38,293 nt of DNA from Streptomyces sp. AW19M42 (GTDB lineage Bacteria > Actinomycetota > Actinomycetes > Streptomycetales > Streptomycetaceae), in contig CBRG010000166.1 in the NCBI GenBank assembly GCA_000470535.1, positions 1-38,293 of the forward strand, given 5' to 3'. Shown piece after piece: positions 15,041 to 25,351 of this stretch (positions are counted from its first letter, which is position 1; every line of letters starts with the position of its first letter). A model generated the notes under the pieces. The model did no database searches. It had not been told where the DNA came from and saw nothing but the letters and a program-made list of their open reading frames with translations. The position numbers and the translations under genes are program-made.

Positions 15041-16510
15041 ATGGACACTCAAGTGATCGTCGTCGGCGCCGGACCGGCCGGAATGATGCTCGCGGGAGAA
15101 CTACGGCTGGCCGGGGTCGACGTCGTCGTACTCGAAAAGCTCGCCCGGCGGACCGGCGAATCGCGGGGACTGGGATTCACCGCCCGCACGATGGAGGTCT
15201 TCGACCAGCGCGGACTGCTCTCCCGGTTCGGCGACATCGAGGTCAGCAACCAGGGGCACTTCGGCGGTCTGCCCATTGACTTCGCCATTCTTGACGGGGC
15301 TCACCAGGCCGCCAAGACCATCCCCCAGTCACACACGGAGACCGTGCTGGAGGAGTGGGTCACCTCCCTCGGCGGCGACATACGCCGCGGCCACGAACTG
15401 CTCTCCGTCAAGGACGCCGGAGACCACGTCGAGGCGGAGGTCCGCGGCCCCGACGGGGTCCACCGGCTGACCGCGCCCTACCTCGTCGGGTGCGACGGCG
15501 GGCGCAGCCTGGTGCGCAAGGAGGTCGGGTTCGAGTTTCCCGGTACCGCGTCGACGATGGAGATGTTCCTCGCCGACGTGAAGGGGCTCGACCTGTCGCC
15601 CCGGATGATCGGCGAGACACTGCCCGGCGGCATGGTCATGGTGGGGCCGCTGCCGGGGGGCGTCACCCGGCTGATCGTGTGCGAGCGCGGAACACCGCCC
15701 CAGCGGCGTGAGGTTCCGCCGTCGTACGACGAGGTGGCCGCCGCCTGGAAGCGGCTGACCGGGGACGACATCTCGCACGGCGAGCCGGTGTGGGTCAGCT
15801 CCTTCGGGAACGCCACCCGCCAGGCGACCCACTACCGGCAGGGCCGCGTCCTGCTGGCCGGCGACTCCGCGCACATCCATCTCCCGGCCGGCGGGCAGGG
15901 CATGAACACCAGCATCCAGGACGCGGTGAACCTCGGCTGGAAGCTGGCCGCCGTGGTCCGGGGCCGGATGGACGAGGAGTTCCTGGACACCTACCACGAC
16001 GAACGCCACCCCGTGGGCAAGCGGCTGCTGATGAACACACAGGCCCAGGGTCTGCTGTTCCTCAGCGGCGCGGAGGTGCAGCCGCTGCGGGACGTCTTCA
16101 AGGAACTCATCCGGTACGAGCCGGTCAGCCGCCATCTGGCCGCGATGGTCAGCGGGCTGGAGATCCACTACGGCATCGCCGCCGGCACCCACCCCCTGCT
16201 CGGCCGCCGGATGCCGCACCTGGACCTGACGGGCACCTCGGGCCCCGGCAGCAGCACCGAGGCGCTGCACGGCGGCCGCGGTGTGCTGCTCGACCTCACG
16301 GACAACGCCGAGCTGCGCCGCCGCGCGGCCGGCTGGACGGACCGGGTGGATGTGGTGACCGCCCCGCCCAAGTCCCTTCCGGACGACGGAGCACTGGACG
16401 GCACCACGGCGCTGCTGATCCGCCCCGACGGCTACGTGGCCTGGGCCGCGCCGGGAAGCCACAGCGATCTCCCGATGGCCCTGAAGCGCTGGTTCGGGCC
16501 GGCGCGCTGA
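15041..16510 (+). CDS. FAD-dependent angucycline monooxygenase (E position)
   Basis: Encodes 489 aa from ATG 15041 with AAGGAGG eight bases before. PHBH-fold class A flavoprotein: [17 protein letters not shown] at the N-terminus, [26 protein letters not shown], and a C-terminal thioredoxin-like domain with [11 protein letters not shown]. It stands directly before the cyclase and minimal PKS, the position of urdE/pgaE/lanE in angucycline clusters. Those enzymes hydroxylate C-12 (and C-12b for PgaE) of the tetracyclic intermediate using NADPH and O2. The same activity is expected here. A near-duplicate lies at 11639. Confidence 0.94.
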   Translation: MDTQVIVVGAGPAGMMLAGELRLAGVDVVVLEKLARRTGESRGLGFTARTMEVFDQRGLLSRFGDIEVSNQGHFGGLPIDFAILDGAHQAAKTIPQSHTETVLEEWVTSLGGDIRRGHELLSVKDAGDHVEAEVRGPDGVHRLTAPYLVGCDGGRSLVRKEVGFEFPGTASTMEMFLADVKGLDLSPRMIGETLPGGMVMVGPLPGGVTRLIVCERGTPPQRREVPPSYDEVAAAWKRLTGDDISHGEPVWVSSFGNATRQATHYRQGRVLLAGDSAHIHLPAGGQGMNTSIQDAVNLGWKLAAVVRGRMDEEFLDTYHDERHPVGKRLLMNTQAQGLLFLSGAEVQPLRDVFKELIRYEPVSRHLAAMVSGLEIHYGIAAGTHPLLGRRMPHLDLTGTSGPGSSTEALHGGRGVLLDLTDNAELRRRAAGWTDRVDVVTAPPKSLPDDGALDGTTALLIRPDGYVAWAAPGSHSDLPMALKRWFGPAR

Positions 16511-16542
16511 CTCCGTACCTCTGAGAGAAGAGAGAAGAGACC

Positions 16543-16872
16543 ATGCACAGCACCTTGATCGTCGCGCGGATGGAGCCGGGTTCCGGTTCCGATGTCGCCC
16601 GGCTGTTCGGCGCCTTCGACGAGACGGAAATGCCGCATCTGATGGGCACCCGGCGCCGCCAGCTGTTCTCGTACCGAGGCCTTTACTTCCACCTTCAGGA
16701 ATTCGACGAGGACAACGGTGGCCGGCTGATCGAGGAGGCCAAGACGGATCCCCGGTTCATCGGGATCAGCGAGGACCTCAAGCCGTTCATCGAGGCCTAC
16801 GACCCCGCCACCTGGCGCTCTCCCGCCGACGCGATGGCGACCCGCTTCTACCACTGGGAAGGCACCGCGTGA
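16543..16872 (+). CDS. TcmI-type polyketide cyclase (F position)
   Basis: Encodes 109 aa, ferredoxin-like fold, matching the TcmI/JadI/UrdF family of fourth-ring cyclases. Landmarks are [37 protein letters not shown] and the nearly invariant [30 protein letters not shown] end. In angucycline pathways this enzyme sets the angular ring closure. A purine-rich GAGAAGAGAGAAGAG sequence precedes the ATG. The stop overlaps the KS-alpha start as GTGA, so the two are translationally coupled. Confidence 0.95.
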   Translation: MHSTLIVARMEPGSGSDVARLFGAFDETEMPHLMGTRRRQLFSYRGLYFHLQEFDEDNGGRLIEEAKTDPRFIGISEDLKPFIEAYDPATWRSPADAMATRFYHWEGTA

Positions 16873-18140
16873 CCGGGCGCAGGGTAGTCATCACGGGCCT
16901 CGGAGTGGTTGCCCCCGGTGGTATCGGGGTCAAGGACTTCTGGAGCCTGCTTAGCGAGGGGCGCACCGCCACACGGGGCATCACGTTCTTCGACCCCGCC
17001 CCGTTCCGCTCCCGGGTCGCCGCCGAGATCGACTTCGACGCCGAGGCCAGTGGGCTGAGCCCGCAGGAGATCCGGCGGATGGACCGGGCCGCCCAGCTCG
17101 CGATCGTCGCGACCCGGGAGGCGGTCGCGGACAGCGGCCTCGACGTGGCGGCGATGGACCCCTACCGGCTCGGCGTCACCATCGGCAGCGCGGTCGGCGC
17201 GACGATGGGGCTCGACGAGGAGTACCGCGTCGTCAGCGACCAGGGCCGGCTGGACCTGGTGGACCACGAGTACGCCGTCCCCCATCTCTACAACTACTTC
17301 GTCCCCAGCTCGTTCGCCGCCGAGGTCGCCTGGGCCGTGGGCGCGCAGGGCCCCAGCACCGTGGTGTCGACCGGCTGCACCTCCGGCCTGGACTCGGTCG
17401 GATACGCCGTCGAGCTGCTGCGCGAGGGCTCCGCGGACGTGATGATCGCAGGCTCCTCTGACGCGCCGATCTCCCCGATCACCATGGCGTGCTTCGACGC
17501 GATCAAGGCGACCACCCCGCGCGACGACGCCCCGGAGGAGGCCTCGCGGCCGTTCGACGGCACCCGCAACGGGTTCGTGCTGGGCGAGGGCTCCGCGGTG
17601 TTCGTCCTGGAGGAGCTGGAGAGCGCCCGCCGGCGGGGCGCGCACATCTACGCCGAGATCTCCGGCTACGCCTCCCGCTGCAACGCCTTCCACATGACCG
17701 GACTGCGCCCGGACGGGGCGGAGATGGCCGAGGCGATCCGGGTGGCCCTCGACGAGGCCAGGATCCCCGGCGACCGCATCGACTACATCAACGCGCACGG
17801 TTCCGGCACCAAGCAGAACGACCGGCACGAGACGGCCGCGTTCAAGAAGAGCCTCGGCGACCACGCCTACCGCACGCCGGTCAGCTCCATCAAGTCGATG
17901 GTGGGGCACTCGCTGGGCGCGATCGGCTCGATCGAGATCGCCGCCTGCGTACTCGCCATGGAGAACAACGTCGTTCCTCCCACGGCCAATCTGCACACAC
18001 CCGACCCCGAGTGCGACCTGGACTACGTGCCGCTCACCGCGCGGGACCACCGCACGGACACGGTGCTCACCGTGGGCAGCGGATTCGGCGGATTCCAGAG
18101 CGCCATGGTGATGGCGCGGGTCGAAGGGAGCGCACGATGA
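16869..18140 (+). CDS. Type II PKS ketosynthase alpha
   Basis: Encodes 423 aa from GTG 16869. The catalytic triad is visible: Cys170 in [10 protein letters not shown], His310 in [11 protein letters not shown] and His347 in [12 protein letters not shown]. It forms the chain-elongating heterodimer with the CLF that follows, using malonyl-ACP. Start and stop both overlap neighbours by four bases (GTGA and ATGA), typical of a tightly coupled KS-CLF pair. Gene order with F before and B, C, D, L, M after is that of angucycline clusters. Confidence 0.98.
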   Translation: MTGRRVVITGLGVVAPGGIGVKDFWSLLSEGRTATRGITFFDPAPFRSRVAAEIDFDAEASGLSPQEIRRMDRAAQLAIVATREAVADSGLDVAAMDPYRLGVTIGSAVGATMGLDEEYRVVSDQGRLDLVDHEYAVPHLYNYFVPSSFAAEVAWAVGAQGPSTVVSTGCTSGLDSVGYAVELLREGSADVMIAGSSDAPISPITMACFDAIKATTPRDDAPEEASRPFDGTRNGFVLGEGSAVFVLEELESARRRGAHIYAEISGYASRCNAFHMTGLRPDGAEMAEAIRVALDEARIPGDRIDYINAHGSGTKQNDRHETAAFKKSLGDHAYRTPVSSIKSMVGHSLGAIGSIEIAACVLAMENNVVPPTANLHTPDPECDLDYVPLTARDHRTDTVLTVGSGFGGFQSAMVMARVEGSAR

Positions 18141-19357
18141 CGACATCGGTCGTGATCACCGGTCTGGGCGTAGCGTCCCCCAACGGACTGGGCAAGGAGG
18201 ACTTCTGGGCGGCCACCAGGGCGGGGCGCGGCGGCATCGGCCCCGTCACCCGGTTCGACGCCTCGCAGTACCCGGCGCGGCTGGCCGGTGAGGTGCCGGG
18301 CTTCGAGGCCGAGGACCATCTGCCGAGCCGGCTGCTGCCGCAGACGGACCGGATGACCAGGCTCGCGCTGGTCGCCACCGACTGGGCCCTGGCCGACGCG
18401 GGTATCAAGCCCGCGGAGGGCGAGGGCTTCGACATGGGCGTGGTGACGGCGAGCTCCTCCGGCGGTTTCGAGTTCGGCCAGAACGAGCTGCAGAAGCTCT
18501 GGAGCAAGGGCAGCCAGCACGTCAGCGCCTATCAGTCCTTCGCCTGGTTCTACGCCGTCAACAGCGGCCAGATCTCCATCCGCAACGGGATGAAGGGACC
18601 CAGTGGTGTCCTGGTGGGCGACCAGGCGGGTGGGCTCGACGCCGTCGCGCACGCCCGCCGGCAGATCCGCAAGGGCACCGGGATGATCGTCTCCGGCAGC
18701 ATCGACGCCTCCGTCTGCCCCTGGGGCTGGGTGGCCCAGCTGGCGAGCGGCCGCCTCAGCACCGTCGACGACCCCGACCGCGCCTACCTGCCGTTCGACG
18801 CCCGCGCCACCGGCCATGTGGCGGGCGAGGGCGGCGCGATGCTCATCCTGGAGCAGGCCGAGAACGCGCGCCGGCGCGGTGCCCGGGTGTACGGCGAGGT
18901 CGCCGGGTACGGCTCCACGTTCGACCCGAGGCCGGGCAGCGGGGGCGAGCCCGGTCTGCGGAAGGCGATCGAGCTGGCCCTGGCCGAGGCGGGCACCGCA
19001 CCGGGCGACGTCGACGTGGTGTTCGCCGACGCGGCGGCGGTGCCGGAGCTGGACCGGGCCGAGGCAGAAGCGGTCAACGCGGTCTTCGGGCCGCGCGCCG
19101 TTCCCGTCACCGCGCCCAAGACGATGACCGGCCGCCTCTACTCCGGGGCCGCCCCGCTCGATCTGGCCACCGCGCTGCTGGCGATGGAGTCCGGGCTGAT
19201 CCCGCCCAGCACCAACATCGACCCCGATCCGGCCTTCGGCCTCGACCTCGTCACGGGCGATGCCCGGCCGGGCCCGGTGCGCACCGCGCTGGTGCTGGCC
19301 CGCGGCCACGGCGGCTTCAACTCCGCGGTTCTGCTGCGCAGTCTTGACCGCGGCTGA
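18137..19357 (+). CDS. Type II PKS chain length factor (KS beta)
   Basis: Encodes 406 aa from ATG 18137, overlapping the KS-alpha stop. The active-site cysteine is replaced by Gln163 in [11 protein letters not shown], the hallmark of the beta subunit, which decarboxylates malonyl-ACP for priming and sets chain length. Context predicts a decaketide, as for other angucyclines, but the residues that gate chain length were not analysed. The KS fold is otherwise complete (N-terminal [14 protein letters not shown]-terminal [11 protein letters not shown]). Confidence 0.97.
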   Translation: MTTSVVITGLGVASPNGLGKEDFWAATRAGRGGIGPVTRFDASQYPARLAGEVPGFEAEDHLPSRLLPQTDRMTRLALVATDWALADAGIKPAEGEGFDMGVVTASSSGGFEFGQNELQKLWSKGSQHVSAYQSFAWFYAVNSGQISIRNGMKGPSGVLVGDQAGGLDAVAHARRQIRKGTGMIVSGSIDASVCPWGWVAQLASGRLSTVDDPDRAYLPFDARATGHVAGEGGAMLILEQAENARRRGARVYGEVAGYGSTFDPRPGSGGEPGLRKAIELALAEAGTAPGDVDVVFADAAAVPELDRAEAEAVNAVFGPRAVPVTAPKTMTGRLYSGAAPLDLATALLAMESGLIPPSTNIDPDPAFGLDLVTGDARPGPVRTALVLARGHGGFNSAVLLRSLDRG

Positions 19358-19412
19358 TCGCGCCGGCCGGCAACGCGCCGGTTCGGACTCAAGATGAAAG
19401 GTAGGGCAAACG

Positions 19413-19682
19413 GTGAGCTCTCAGCCGTTCACGATCGACGACCTCAAGCGGATCCTGCTCGAAGGCGCCGGCGCCGCGGAGAACGTGGACCTCGAAACCG
19501 ACATCCTGGACAAGGAGTTCGAGGATCTGGGCTACGACTCCCTGGCACTGCTGGAGACCAGCAGCAGGATCGAGCGCACGTACGGCATCACCATCTCCGA
19601 CACCATCCTGGCCGACGCGACGACTCCGCGCGCCCTGGTCGGAGCCGTCAACGAGCACCTGGCGGACGGAACCGCGGCCTGA
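19413..19682 (+). CDS. Type II PKS acyl carrier protein
   Basis: Encodes 89 aa from GTG 19413. The phosphopantetheine attachment site is Ser43 in DLGYDSLALLE, the standard type II PKS ACP motif. It carries the growing poly-beta-ketone between KS-CLF and the downstream KR and cyclases. No phosphopantetheinyl transferase is in the window, so activation must come from elsewhere. Confidence 0.96.
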   Translation: MSSQPFTIDDLKRILLEGAGAAENVDLETDILDKEFEDLGYDSLALLETSSRIERTYGITISDTILADATTPRALVGAVNEHLADGTAA

Positions 19683-19745
19683 CCCGGCCGCACCGGCCTC
19701 CGCCGCACATCTCGCGTATCTCATTCACCGTTCATGGGAGCAGCC

Positions 19746-20546
19746 ATGCCACAGGACACTCAGGACACTCAAAACACCAGGGTCGCCGTCGTCAGCGGCG
19801 CCACCAGCGGAATCGGTCTCGCCACCGCCCGGCTGCTGGCCGAGCAGGGGCACCGGGTCTTCATCGGGGCCCGCAACGCGGAGAACGTGGCCTCCACCGT
19901 CAAGACGCTGCGGGAGGACGGCCTGGACATCGACGGTGCGACGCTCGACGTCCGTTCCGCGGAGGGCGTCGAGGAGTTCGTGCGCGCTGCCGTGCAGCGC
20001 TACGGCACCGTTGACGTACTGGTGAACAACGCGGGCCGCAGCGGCGGCGGAGTCACCGCCGACATCGACGACGAGCTGTGGGCCGATGTCATCGACACCA
20101 ATCTCAACAGCGTCTTCCGGATGACCCGGGCCGCGCTGAACGCCGGCGGCATGCGGGAGAAGAGCCGGGGCCGGATCATCAACATCGCCTCCACGGCGGG
20201 CAAGCAGGGCGTGGTCCTCGGAGCGCCCTACTCGGCCTCCAAGCACGGCGTCGTCGGCTTCACCAAGTCGCTCGGCAACGAACTGGCCCCGACCGGGATC
20301 ACCGTCAACGCCGTCTGCCCCGGCTATGTCGAGACCCCGATGGCGCAGCGGGTGCGCCAGGGCTACGCGGCGGCGTACGGCACCGGTGAAGACGTGATCA
20401 TGGAGCGCTTCACCGCGAAGATCCCGCTCGGCCGCTACTCGACCCCCGAGGAGGTGGCCGGCCTCGTCGGCTACCTGGCCTCGGACACCGCGGCATCGAT
20501 CACGGCCCAGGCGCTGAACGTCTGTGGCGGACTCGGCAACTTCTGA
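19746..20546 (+). CDS. C-9 ketoreductase (ActIII-type SDR)
   Basis: Encodes 266 aa from ATG 19746, chosen over an ATG at 19734 because GGGAG precedes it by eight bases. NADPH motif G18-ATS-G22-I-G24; NNAG at 94-97; catalytic Asn119, Ser149, Tyr162 and Lys166 (INIAST, YSASK). ActIII-like PYSASKHGVVGFTKSLG and NAVCPGYVETPMA identify it as the polyketide ketoreductase that reduces C-9 during the first ring closure. This reduction is typical of angucyclines. Confidence 0.96.
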   Translation: MPQDTQDTQNTRVAVVSGATSGIGLATARLLAEQGHRVFIGARNAENVASTVKTLREDGLDIDGATLDVRSAEGVEEFVRAAVQRYGTVDVLVNNAGRSGGGVTADIDDELWADVIDTNLNSVFRMTRAALNAGGMREKSRGRIINIASTAGKQGVVLGAPYSASKHGVVGFTKSLGNELAPTGITVNAVCPGYVETPMAQRVRQGYAAAYGTGEDVIMERFTAKIPLGRYSTPEEVAGLVGYLASDTAASITAQALNVCGGLGNF

Positions 20547-20583
20547 ACCGTCCCCGGGGGGACCCTCGCTAGGAGAGAACATC

Positions 20584-21519
20584 ATGACGACCCAGAACGT
20601 CGAGCACGAGATCACCGTGGCCGCACCCGCGGCCGATGTCTACCGCCTCATCGCCGAGGTGGAGAACTGGCCGCAGATCTTCCCGCCCACCATTCACGTG
20701 GACGTGGCGGAACGGACCGGCACCGAGGAGCGCATCCGGATCTGGGCCACCGCCAACGGCGCCGCGAAGAACTGGACGTCCCGCCGCACCCTCGATCCCG
20801 AGGGGCTGCGCATCCGCTTCCGCCAGGAGGTCTCCACGCCCCCGGTCGCGGCCATGGGCGGCACCTGGATCATTGAGCCGCTGGACGGCGGGAGCTCCCG
20901 GATCCGGCTGCTGCACGACTACCGGGCCGTCGACGACGACCCCGAGGGCCTGAAGTGGATCGAGGAGGCCGTCGACCGCAACTCCCGCTCGGAGCTCGAA
21001 GCACTCAAGACCAATGTCGAACTGGCGCAGGCTTCACAGGAGTTGACCTTCTCCTTTGAGGACAGCGTGCAGATCGACGGGGCGGCCAAGGACGCCTTCG
21101 ACTTCATCAACGAAGCCGGTCTGTGGGCGGAGCGGCTTCCGCACGTCGCCTCCGTGCGCTTCAGCGAGGACGCTCCCGGGCTGCAGACCCTGGAGATGGA
21201 CACCCGCGCCAAGGACGGCTCGGTGCACACCACCAAGTCCTACCGGGTGGCCTTCCCGGACCAGAAGATCGCGTACAAGCAGATCACCCTGCCCGCGCTC
21301 ATGACCCTGCACACCGGCTGCTGGACCTTCACCGAGCACGAGAACGGTGTCACCGCCGTCTCCCAGCACACCGTGGTGCTCAACACGGCCAACATCGCGA
21401 GAATCCTGGGCGCGGACGCGACGGTCGAGGACGCCCGCGCATACGTGCACAGCGCACTGAGCACCAACAGCAGCGCGACGCTCGGCTACGCCAAGAGCCA
21501 CGCCGAGAGCAAGCGCTGA
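20584..21519 (+). CDS. Didomain aromatase/cyclase (L position)
   Basis: Encodes 311 aa with two START/Bet-v1-like polyketide cyclase domains. Domain 1 covers about residues 5-145 (EHEITVAAPAADVYRLIAEVENWPQIFPPTIHV). Domain 2 covers about 155-305 (FEDSVQIDGAAKDAFDFINEAGLWAERLPHVASV). Didomain ARO/CYCs act on C-9-reduced chains and form the first aromatic ring, matching the KR upstream and the L position of urd/lan/pga clusters. GGAGAG precedes the ATG. The stop lies only two bases before the next start. Confidence 0.95.
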   Translation: MTTQNVEHEITVAAPAADVYRLIAEVENWPQIFPPTIHVDVAERTGTEERIRIWATANGAAKNWTSRRTLDPEGLRIRFRQEVSTPPVAAMGGTWIIEPLDGGSSRIRLLHDYRAVDDDPEGLKWIEEAVDRNSRSELEALKTNVELAQASQELTFSFEDSVQIDGAAKDAFDFINEAGLWAERLPHVASVRFSEDAPGLQTLEMDTRAKDGSVHTTKSYRVAFPDQKIAYKQITLPALMTLHTGCWTFTEHENGVTAVSQHTVVLNTANIARILGADATVEDARAYVHSALSTNSSATLGYAKSHAESKR

Positions 21520-21521
21520 CC

Positions 21522-23867
21522 GTGGCCACCCTGGACAGCGATGTCATCGTCGTCGGGGCGGGCCCGGTCGGGCTGCTCCTCGCCGGGGAACTCCGGCTCG
21601 GCGGGGCGAGGGTGGTGGTGCTGGAGCGCCGGGCGGAGCCGGGCACGGAGTCGCGGGCATCCACCCTGCACGCCCGCACGATGGAGATCCTCGACAGCCG
21701 CGGCCTGCTGGAGGGGCTGGGCACTCTCCCGAACGACACCATGGGCCACTTCGGCGGCATCCCGCTCGATCTGACGCTGCCGACGCCGTACCCGGGACAG
21801 TGGAAGATCCCGCAGACCCGCACCGCGGCGGCCCTGCGGGAGTGGGCACTGTCCTTGGGGGCGGACCTGCGTCCCGGCCACGAGGTGACCGGGCTGACCA
21901 CGCACCCGGACCACGTGAGCGCAGAGGCGGCCGGACCCGGCGGGACGGTTCGGATCCGCGGCCGGTACCTCGTGGCGTGCGACGGAGAGGACAGCACCGT
22001 ACGGCGGCTGACCGGAGCGGCCTTCCCCGGCGAGGCAGCGAGCCGGGAACTGGTCCGGGCCGACGTGACCGGTATCGACATCCCGGCGCGGCGCTTCCAA
22101 CGGCTGCCCCGGGGACTGGCCATCGCGGCCCGCAACCCGCAGGGCGTGACCCGGGTGATGGTGCACGAGTTCGGCAGCTGCGCCGGACAGCGCACCGGGG
22201 ACCCGGAATTCGCCGAGGTCCGCGACATCTGGCGACGGGTCACCGGGGAGGACATCGGGCACGGCCATCCCCTGTGGGTGAACTCCTTCGCGGACGCCGC
22301 CCGGCAGCTTGCCCGCTACCGGGACGGCCGGGTGCTGTTCGCGGGCGACGCCGCCCACCAGCAGATGCCCATCGGCGGCCAGGCCCTCAACCTCGGGCTC
22401 CAGGACGCCGCCAACCTCGGCTGGAAACTTGCCCTCCAGGTGGCCGGGCGGGCCCCGGAGGGGCTGCTCGACAGCTACCACACGGAGCGGCACGCCGTGG
22501 GGGCGCGGGCCCTCGGCAACATCAGGGCGCAGGCGATGCTGCTCCTCGGCGGCATCGAGGTGGAGGCGGTACGAGAGGTCGTGGCCGAACTCGTGCGCCA
22601 CGAACCGGCCCGCGCACACCTCGCCGCGATGATCAGCGGCCTCGACATCCGCTACGACGTCCACCCCGGCACCCACCACCTCCTGGGGCACCGGCTGGCT
22701 CACGGGCGACAAGGGCACGGTCCCCGGGGCCTGCTCCTGCTCCACCCCGGCTCGTCGCACCGGGCGACCGCGCTGCGGCGGGCCCTGGCGCCTTGGACCG
22801 ACCGGGTCGACCTCGTCACCGGCGTACCGCCGGCGGCGGTCCCGGATCCGGGTACGGCGGTGCTGATCCGGCCCGACGGGCATGTCGTGTGGGCCGACGG
22901 AGAGGGCGCCGCGGACGGGTCCGGGCTCGGCGCGGTCCTGCGGCGCTGGTTCGGTGAACCGGCACCGCAGGACATCGCGCACGACATCACACGCGAGGCA
23001 CGTGCCACCCCGGCGCGCACGCAGTCCCCGTCCCCGGCGACAGCCTGGCAGCGGGCCGGCGGCGCACCCTCACACACCACTTCACATGGGAGCGAAGCAG
23101 GTATGAACAGGTTCGCGGGCAAGACAGCGCTGGTGACCGGTTCCAGCCGAGGCATCGGACGGGCCATAGCCCTGCGGCTGGCCAGGGAAGGCGCACTGGT
23201 CGTCGTGCACAGTTCCAGCGGGGGCCAGGCGTCGGACGACGTCGTCACCTCGATCGAGAAGGACGGCGGGCGGGCGTTCGCCGTCCAGGCGGAGCTGGGG
23301 CTGGCCGGTGACGTCCACGAGCTGTTCCTCGGTCTGGAGCAGGGGCTGAAGGAGCGCACCGGCTCCGTCGACCTGGACATCCTGATCAACAACGCCGGGA
23401 TCATGGGCGGCGGGGTCCCGGCCGAGACGACGACGTCCGAGCAGTTCGACCGGCTCTTCGCCGTCAACGCCAAGGCGCCGTTCTTCATGATCCAGCGGGC
23501 GCTGAAGAACCTGACGGACGGCGGCCGCGTCATCAACGTCTCCTCGGGGCTGACCCACTTCGCCAACCCGGAGGAGATCGCGTACGCGATGACGAAGGGC
23601 GCGGTCGAGCAGCTGGCGCTGCACTTCGCGAAGTACCTCGCGCCGCGCGGCATCACCATCAACAGCGTCGCGCCGGGCATCACCCGCAACGACAACCCGG
23701 TCTTCGACATCCCGCAGGCCGTCGAGCAGATGGCCCAGATGTCGGCGTTCGGGCGGGTGGGCGAACCGGCGGACGTGGCCGACGTGGTGGCGTTCCTGGC
23801 GAGTGACGACGCCCGCTGGGTCACGGGTGCGTTCCTCGACGCCACCGGCGGCACGCTCCTGGGCTGA
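21522..23867 (+). CDS. Fused flavoprotein monooxygenase-SDR reductase (M position, PgaM/UrdM-type)
   Basis: Encodes 781 aa from GTG 21522. Residues 1 to ~485 are a class A flavoprotein monooxygenase ([17 protein letters not shown] at 8-24; CDGEDSTVRR; FAGDAAHQQMPIGGQ). Then comes an Ala/Pro/Arg-rich linker of about 40 residues. Residues 528-781 are a short-chain dehydrogenase (TGSSRGIG at 539-546, NNAGIMGGG, VSSG, YAMTK, C-terminal DATGGTLLG). This natural fusion is known from PgaM and UrdM in angucycline biosynthesis, where it oxidises C-12b or C-5 and reduces C-6. No frameshift is visible. An internal start can give free reductase (see 23103). Confidence 0.93.
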   Translation: MATLDSDVIVVGAGPVGLLLAGELRLGGARVVVLERRAEPGTESRASTLHARTMEILDSRGLLEGLGTLPNDTMGHFGGIPLDLTLPTPYPGQWKIPQTRTAAALREWALSLGADLRPGHEVTGLTTHPDHVSAEAAGPGGTVRIRGRYLVACDGEDSTVRRLTGAAFPGEAASRELVRADVTGIDIPARRFQRLPRGLAIAARNPQGVTRVMVHEFGSCAGQRTGDPEFAEVRDIWRRVTGEDIGHGHPLWVNSFADAARQLARYRDGRVLFAGDAAHQQMPIGGQALNLGLQDAANLGWKLALQVAGRAPEGLLDSYHTERHAVGARALGNIRAQAMLLLGGIEVEAVREVVAELVRHEPARAHLAAMISGLDIRYDVHPGTHHLLGHRLAHGRQGHGPRGLLLLHPGSSHRATALRRALAPWTDRVDLVTGVPPAAVPDPGTAVLIRPDGHVVWADGEGAADGSGLGAVLRRWFGEPAPQDIAHDITREARATPARTQSPSPATAWQRAGGAPSHTTSHGSEAGMNRFAGKTALVTGSSRGIGRAIALRLAREGALVVVHSSSGGQASDDVVTSIEKDGGRAFAVQAELGLAGDVHELFLGLEQGLKERTGSVDLDILINNAGIMGGGVPAETTTSEQFDRLFAVNAKAPFFMIQRALKNLTDGGRVINVSSGLTHFANPEEIAYAMTKGAVEQLALHFAKYLAPRGITINSVAPGITRNDNPVFDIPQAVEQMAQMSAFGRVGEPADVADVVAFLASDDARWVTGAFLDATGGTLLG
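23103..23867 (+). other. Likely internal translation start for a free reductase domain
   Basis: In-frame ATG 23103-23105 begins exactly at the SDR domain (MNRFAGKTALVTG) and is preceded by GGGAG plus a purine-rich GAAGCAGGT. It would give a separate 254-aa reductase in addition to the 781-aa fusion. PgaM is known to produce a free reductase from an internal start in the same way, and the two assemble. Here it is inferred from sequence. Confidence 0.6.
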
Positions 23868-23913
23868 CCACCGCCGGGACGGGACAAGGAGCTTACGCAG
23901 TGGAGGAGTTCGG

Positions 23914-25344
23914 ATGAGGCCCGTGACAACACCCACCCAGGACTCCTTCGGTCCTGCTACGGCCGGCGACGGACGGTGGAGCCCCCGGTTGTGGGGACTG
24001 CTGTTCGTGCTGGCCGGGAACATGCTCATCGACGCCATCGAGGTGTCGGCCATGATCGTGGCCATGCCCTCGGTGGGACAGGGCCTCGGTCTGGCACTGA
24101 CCGGGGCGCAGTGGCTGATCACCGGCTTCGCCGTCGGCTTCGGCGGGCTCACCCTGTTCGGCGGCCGGCTGGTGGAACTGCTCGGCCGGCGCCGGGTGTA
24201 TCTGTGGGCGTTGCTCGGTTTCGCCGCCGCGTCACTGGCGGGCGGGGTGACCGACGAGCCCGCCGTGCTGGTGGCGGCCCGGGTGCTGAAAGGGTTCTTC
24301 GCCGCCCTGACCGCGCCCACCGGCCTGGCGATCATCGCTTCGGAGTTCCCGGCCGGGCGGAGCCGCGACCGCGCGGTGTCGGTGTACGCCCTGTTCGGCG
24401 GGTTCGGGTTCGCCGCGGGTCTGCTGCTGTCGGGTCTGCTGACCGCGGTGAGCTGGCGCTGGACCGTCGTCTTCCCGGCACCGGTGGTGCTGGTCCTGTT
24501 CGCCTTCGCGGTACGGCTGATTCCGCACGGCCCGGCCGCCTCGCCCTCCGGCGCCCCGCGCCGCTTCGACGTCACCGGGGCGCTCGCGCTGACCGGTGTG
24601 CTGGTGTGCCTGGTGCAGGGCATCGTCTCGGTGCCGGTGCACGGCTGGTCCGACGCGCGCACGGCGGGTCCGCTGGTGCTCGCCGTGGTGCTGGGGGCGG
24701 TCCTGGCCGTCGCGGAGCGCACCGGATCGCGGCCGCTGATCCAGGGGCGGCTGCTGCGGAACGGGACGCTGGTCCGCTCCATGGCCGGGGCCGCCGCGCT
24801 GAACGGGGTGAACCTGGGGCTATTGCTGGTGCTGACGGCGCGGCTGCAGACCGGTCTCGGCTGGTCCCCGCTGCGCACCGCGCTGGCGTTCCTGCCCGTC
24901 AGCGTGCCGCTGGCCGTCACGGCGCTGCTGTCCCGGAGGCTGATCGCCCGCTTCGGCACCACCCGGCTGATCGCGCTGGGCGCACTGGGACCGGTGCTGG
25001 GTGCGGCGCTCTGCCTGCGGCATCCGGTCCCCGAGCACTACGTCACGGACGTGCTGCCGACGCTACTGCTGGTCGGCACCGGGTTCGTGCTGGCTTTCGC
25101 GGCGCTGAACTCCCAGGCCACCTCCCGGCTGGCCGCCGTCGACAGGCCGGCCGCCGTCGGTCTCTACCAGAGTGCCGTGCAGATCTCCGCCGTCATCGTG
25201 CCGGCCCTGGCCGCGGCCCTGGCCGTCGGCCGGTCCGACGACCGCCCGGCGCTCTGGCTCGTCACCGCCGTCGCCGTGGCCGGGCTGGCGGCCGGGCTCG
25301 ACGGCCTGCGGGTCCGGGCCGGGAAACCATCCACAGGAGAGTGA
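23914..25344 (+). CDS. MFS drug exporter (J position)
   Basis: Encodes 476 aa from ATG 23914 after GGAGG. It is a hydrophobic DHA2-like major facilitator with about 14 membrane segments. After the first helix comes IDAIEVSAMIVAMPSVGQGL, then the motif A loop GGRLVELLGRRRVYL, and the APTGLAIIASEF helix 5 region. Angucycline clusters usually carry such an exporter right after M (UrdJ, LanJ). It probably exports the product and gives self-resistance. A second, MarR-controlled exporter lies at 28535. Confidence 0.9.
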   Translation: MRPVTTPTQDSFGPATAGDGRWSPRLWGLLFVLAGNMLIDAIEVSAMIVAMPSVGQGLGLALTGAQWLITGFAVGFGGLTLFGGRLVELLGRRRVYLWALLGFAAASLAGGVTDEPAVLVAARVLKGFFAALTAPTGLAIIASEFPAGRSRDRAVSVYALFGGFGFAAGLLLSGLLTAVSWRWTVVFPAPVVLVLFAFAVRLIPHGPAASPSGAPRRFDVTGALALTGVLVCLVQGIVSVPVHGWSDARTAGPLVLAVVLGAVLAVAERTGSRPLIQGRLLRNGTLVRSMAGAAALNGVNLGLLLVLTARLQTGLGWSPLRTALAFLPVSVPLAVTALLSRRLIARFGTTRLIALGALGPVLGAALCLRHPVPEHYVTDVLPTLLLVGTGFVLAFAALNSQATSRLAAVDRPAAVGLYQSAVQISAVIVPALAAALAVGRSDDRPALWLVTAVAVAGLAAGLDGLRVRAGKPSTGE

Positions 25345-25351
25345 GTCACTT

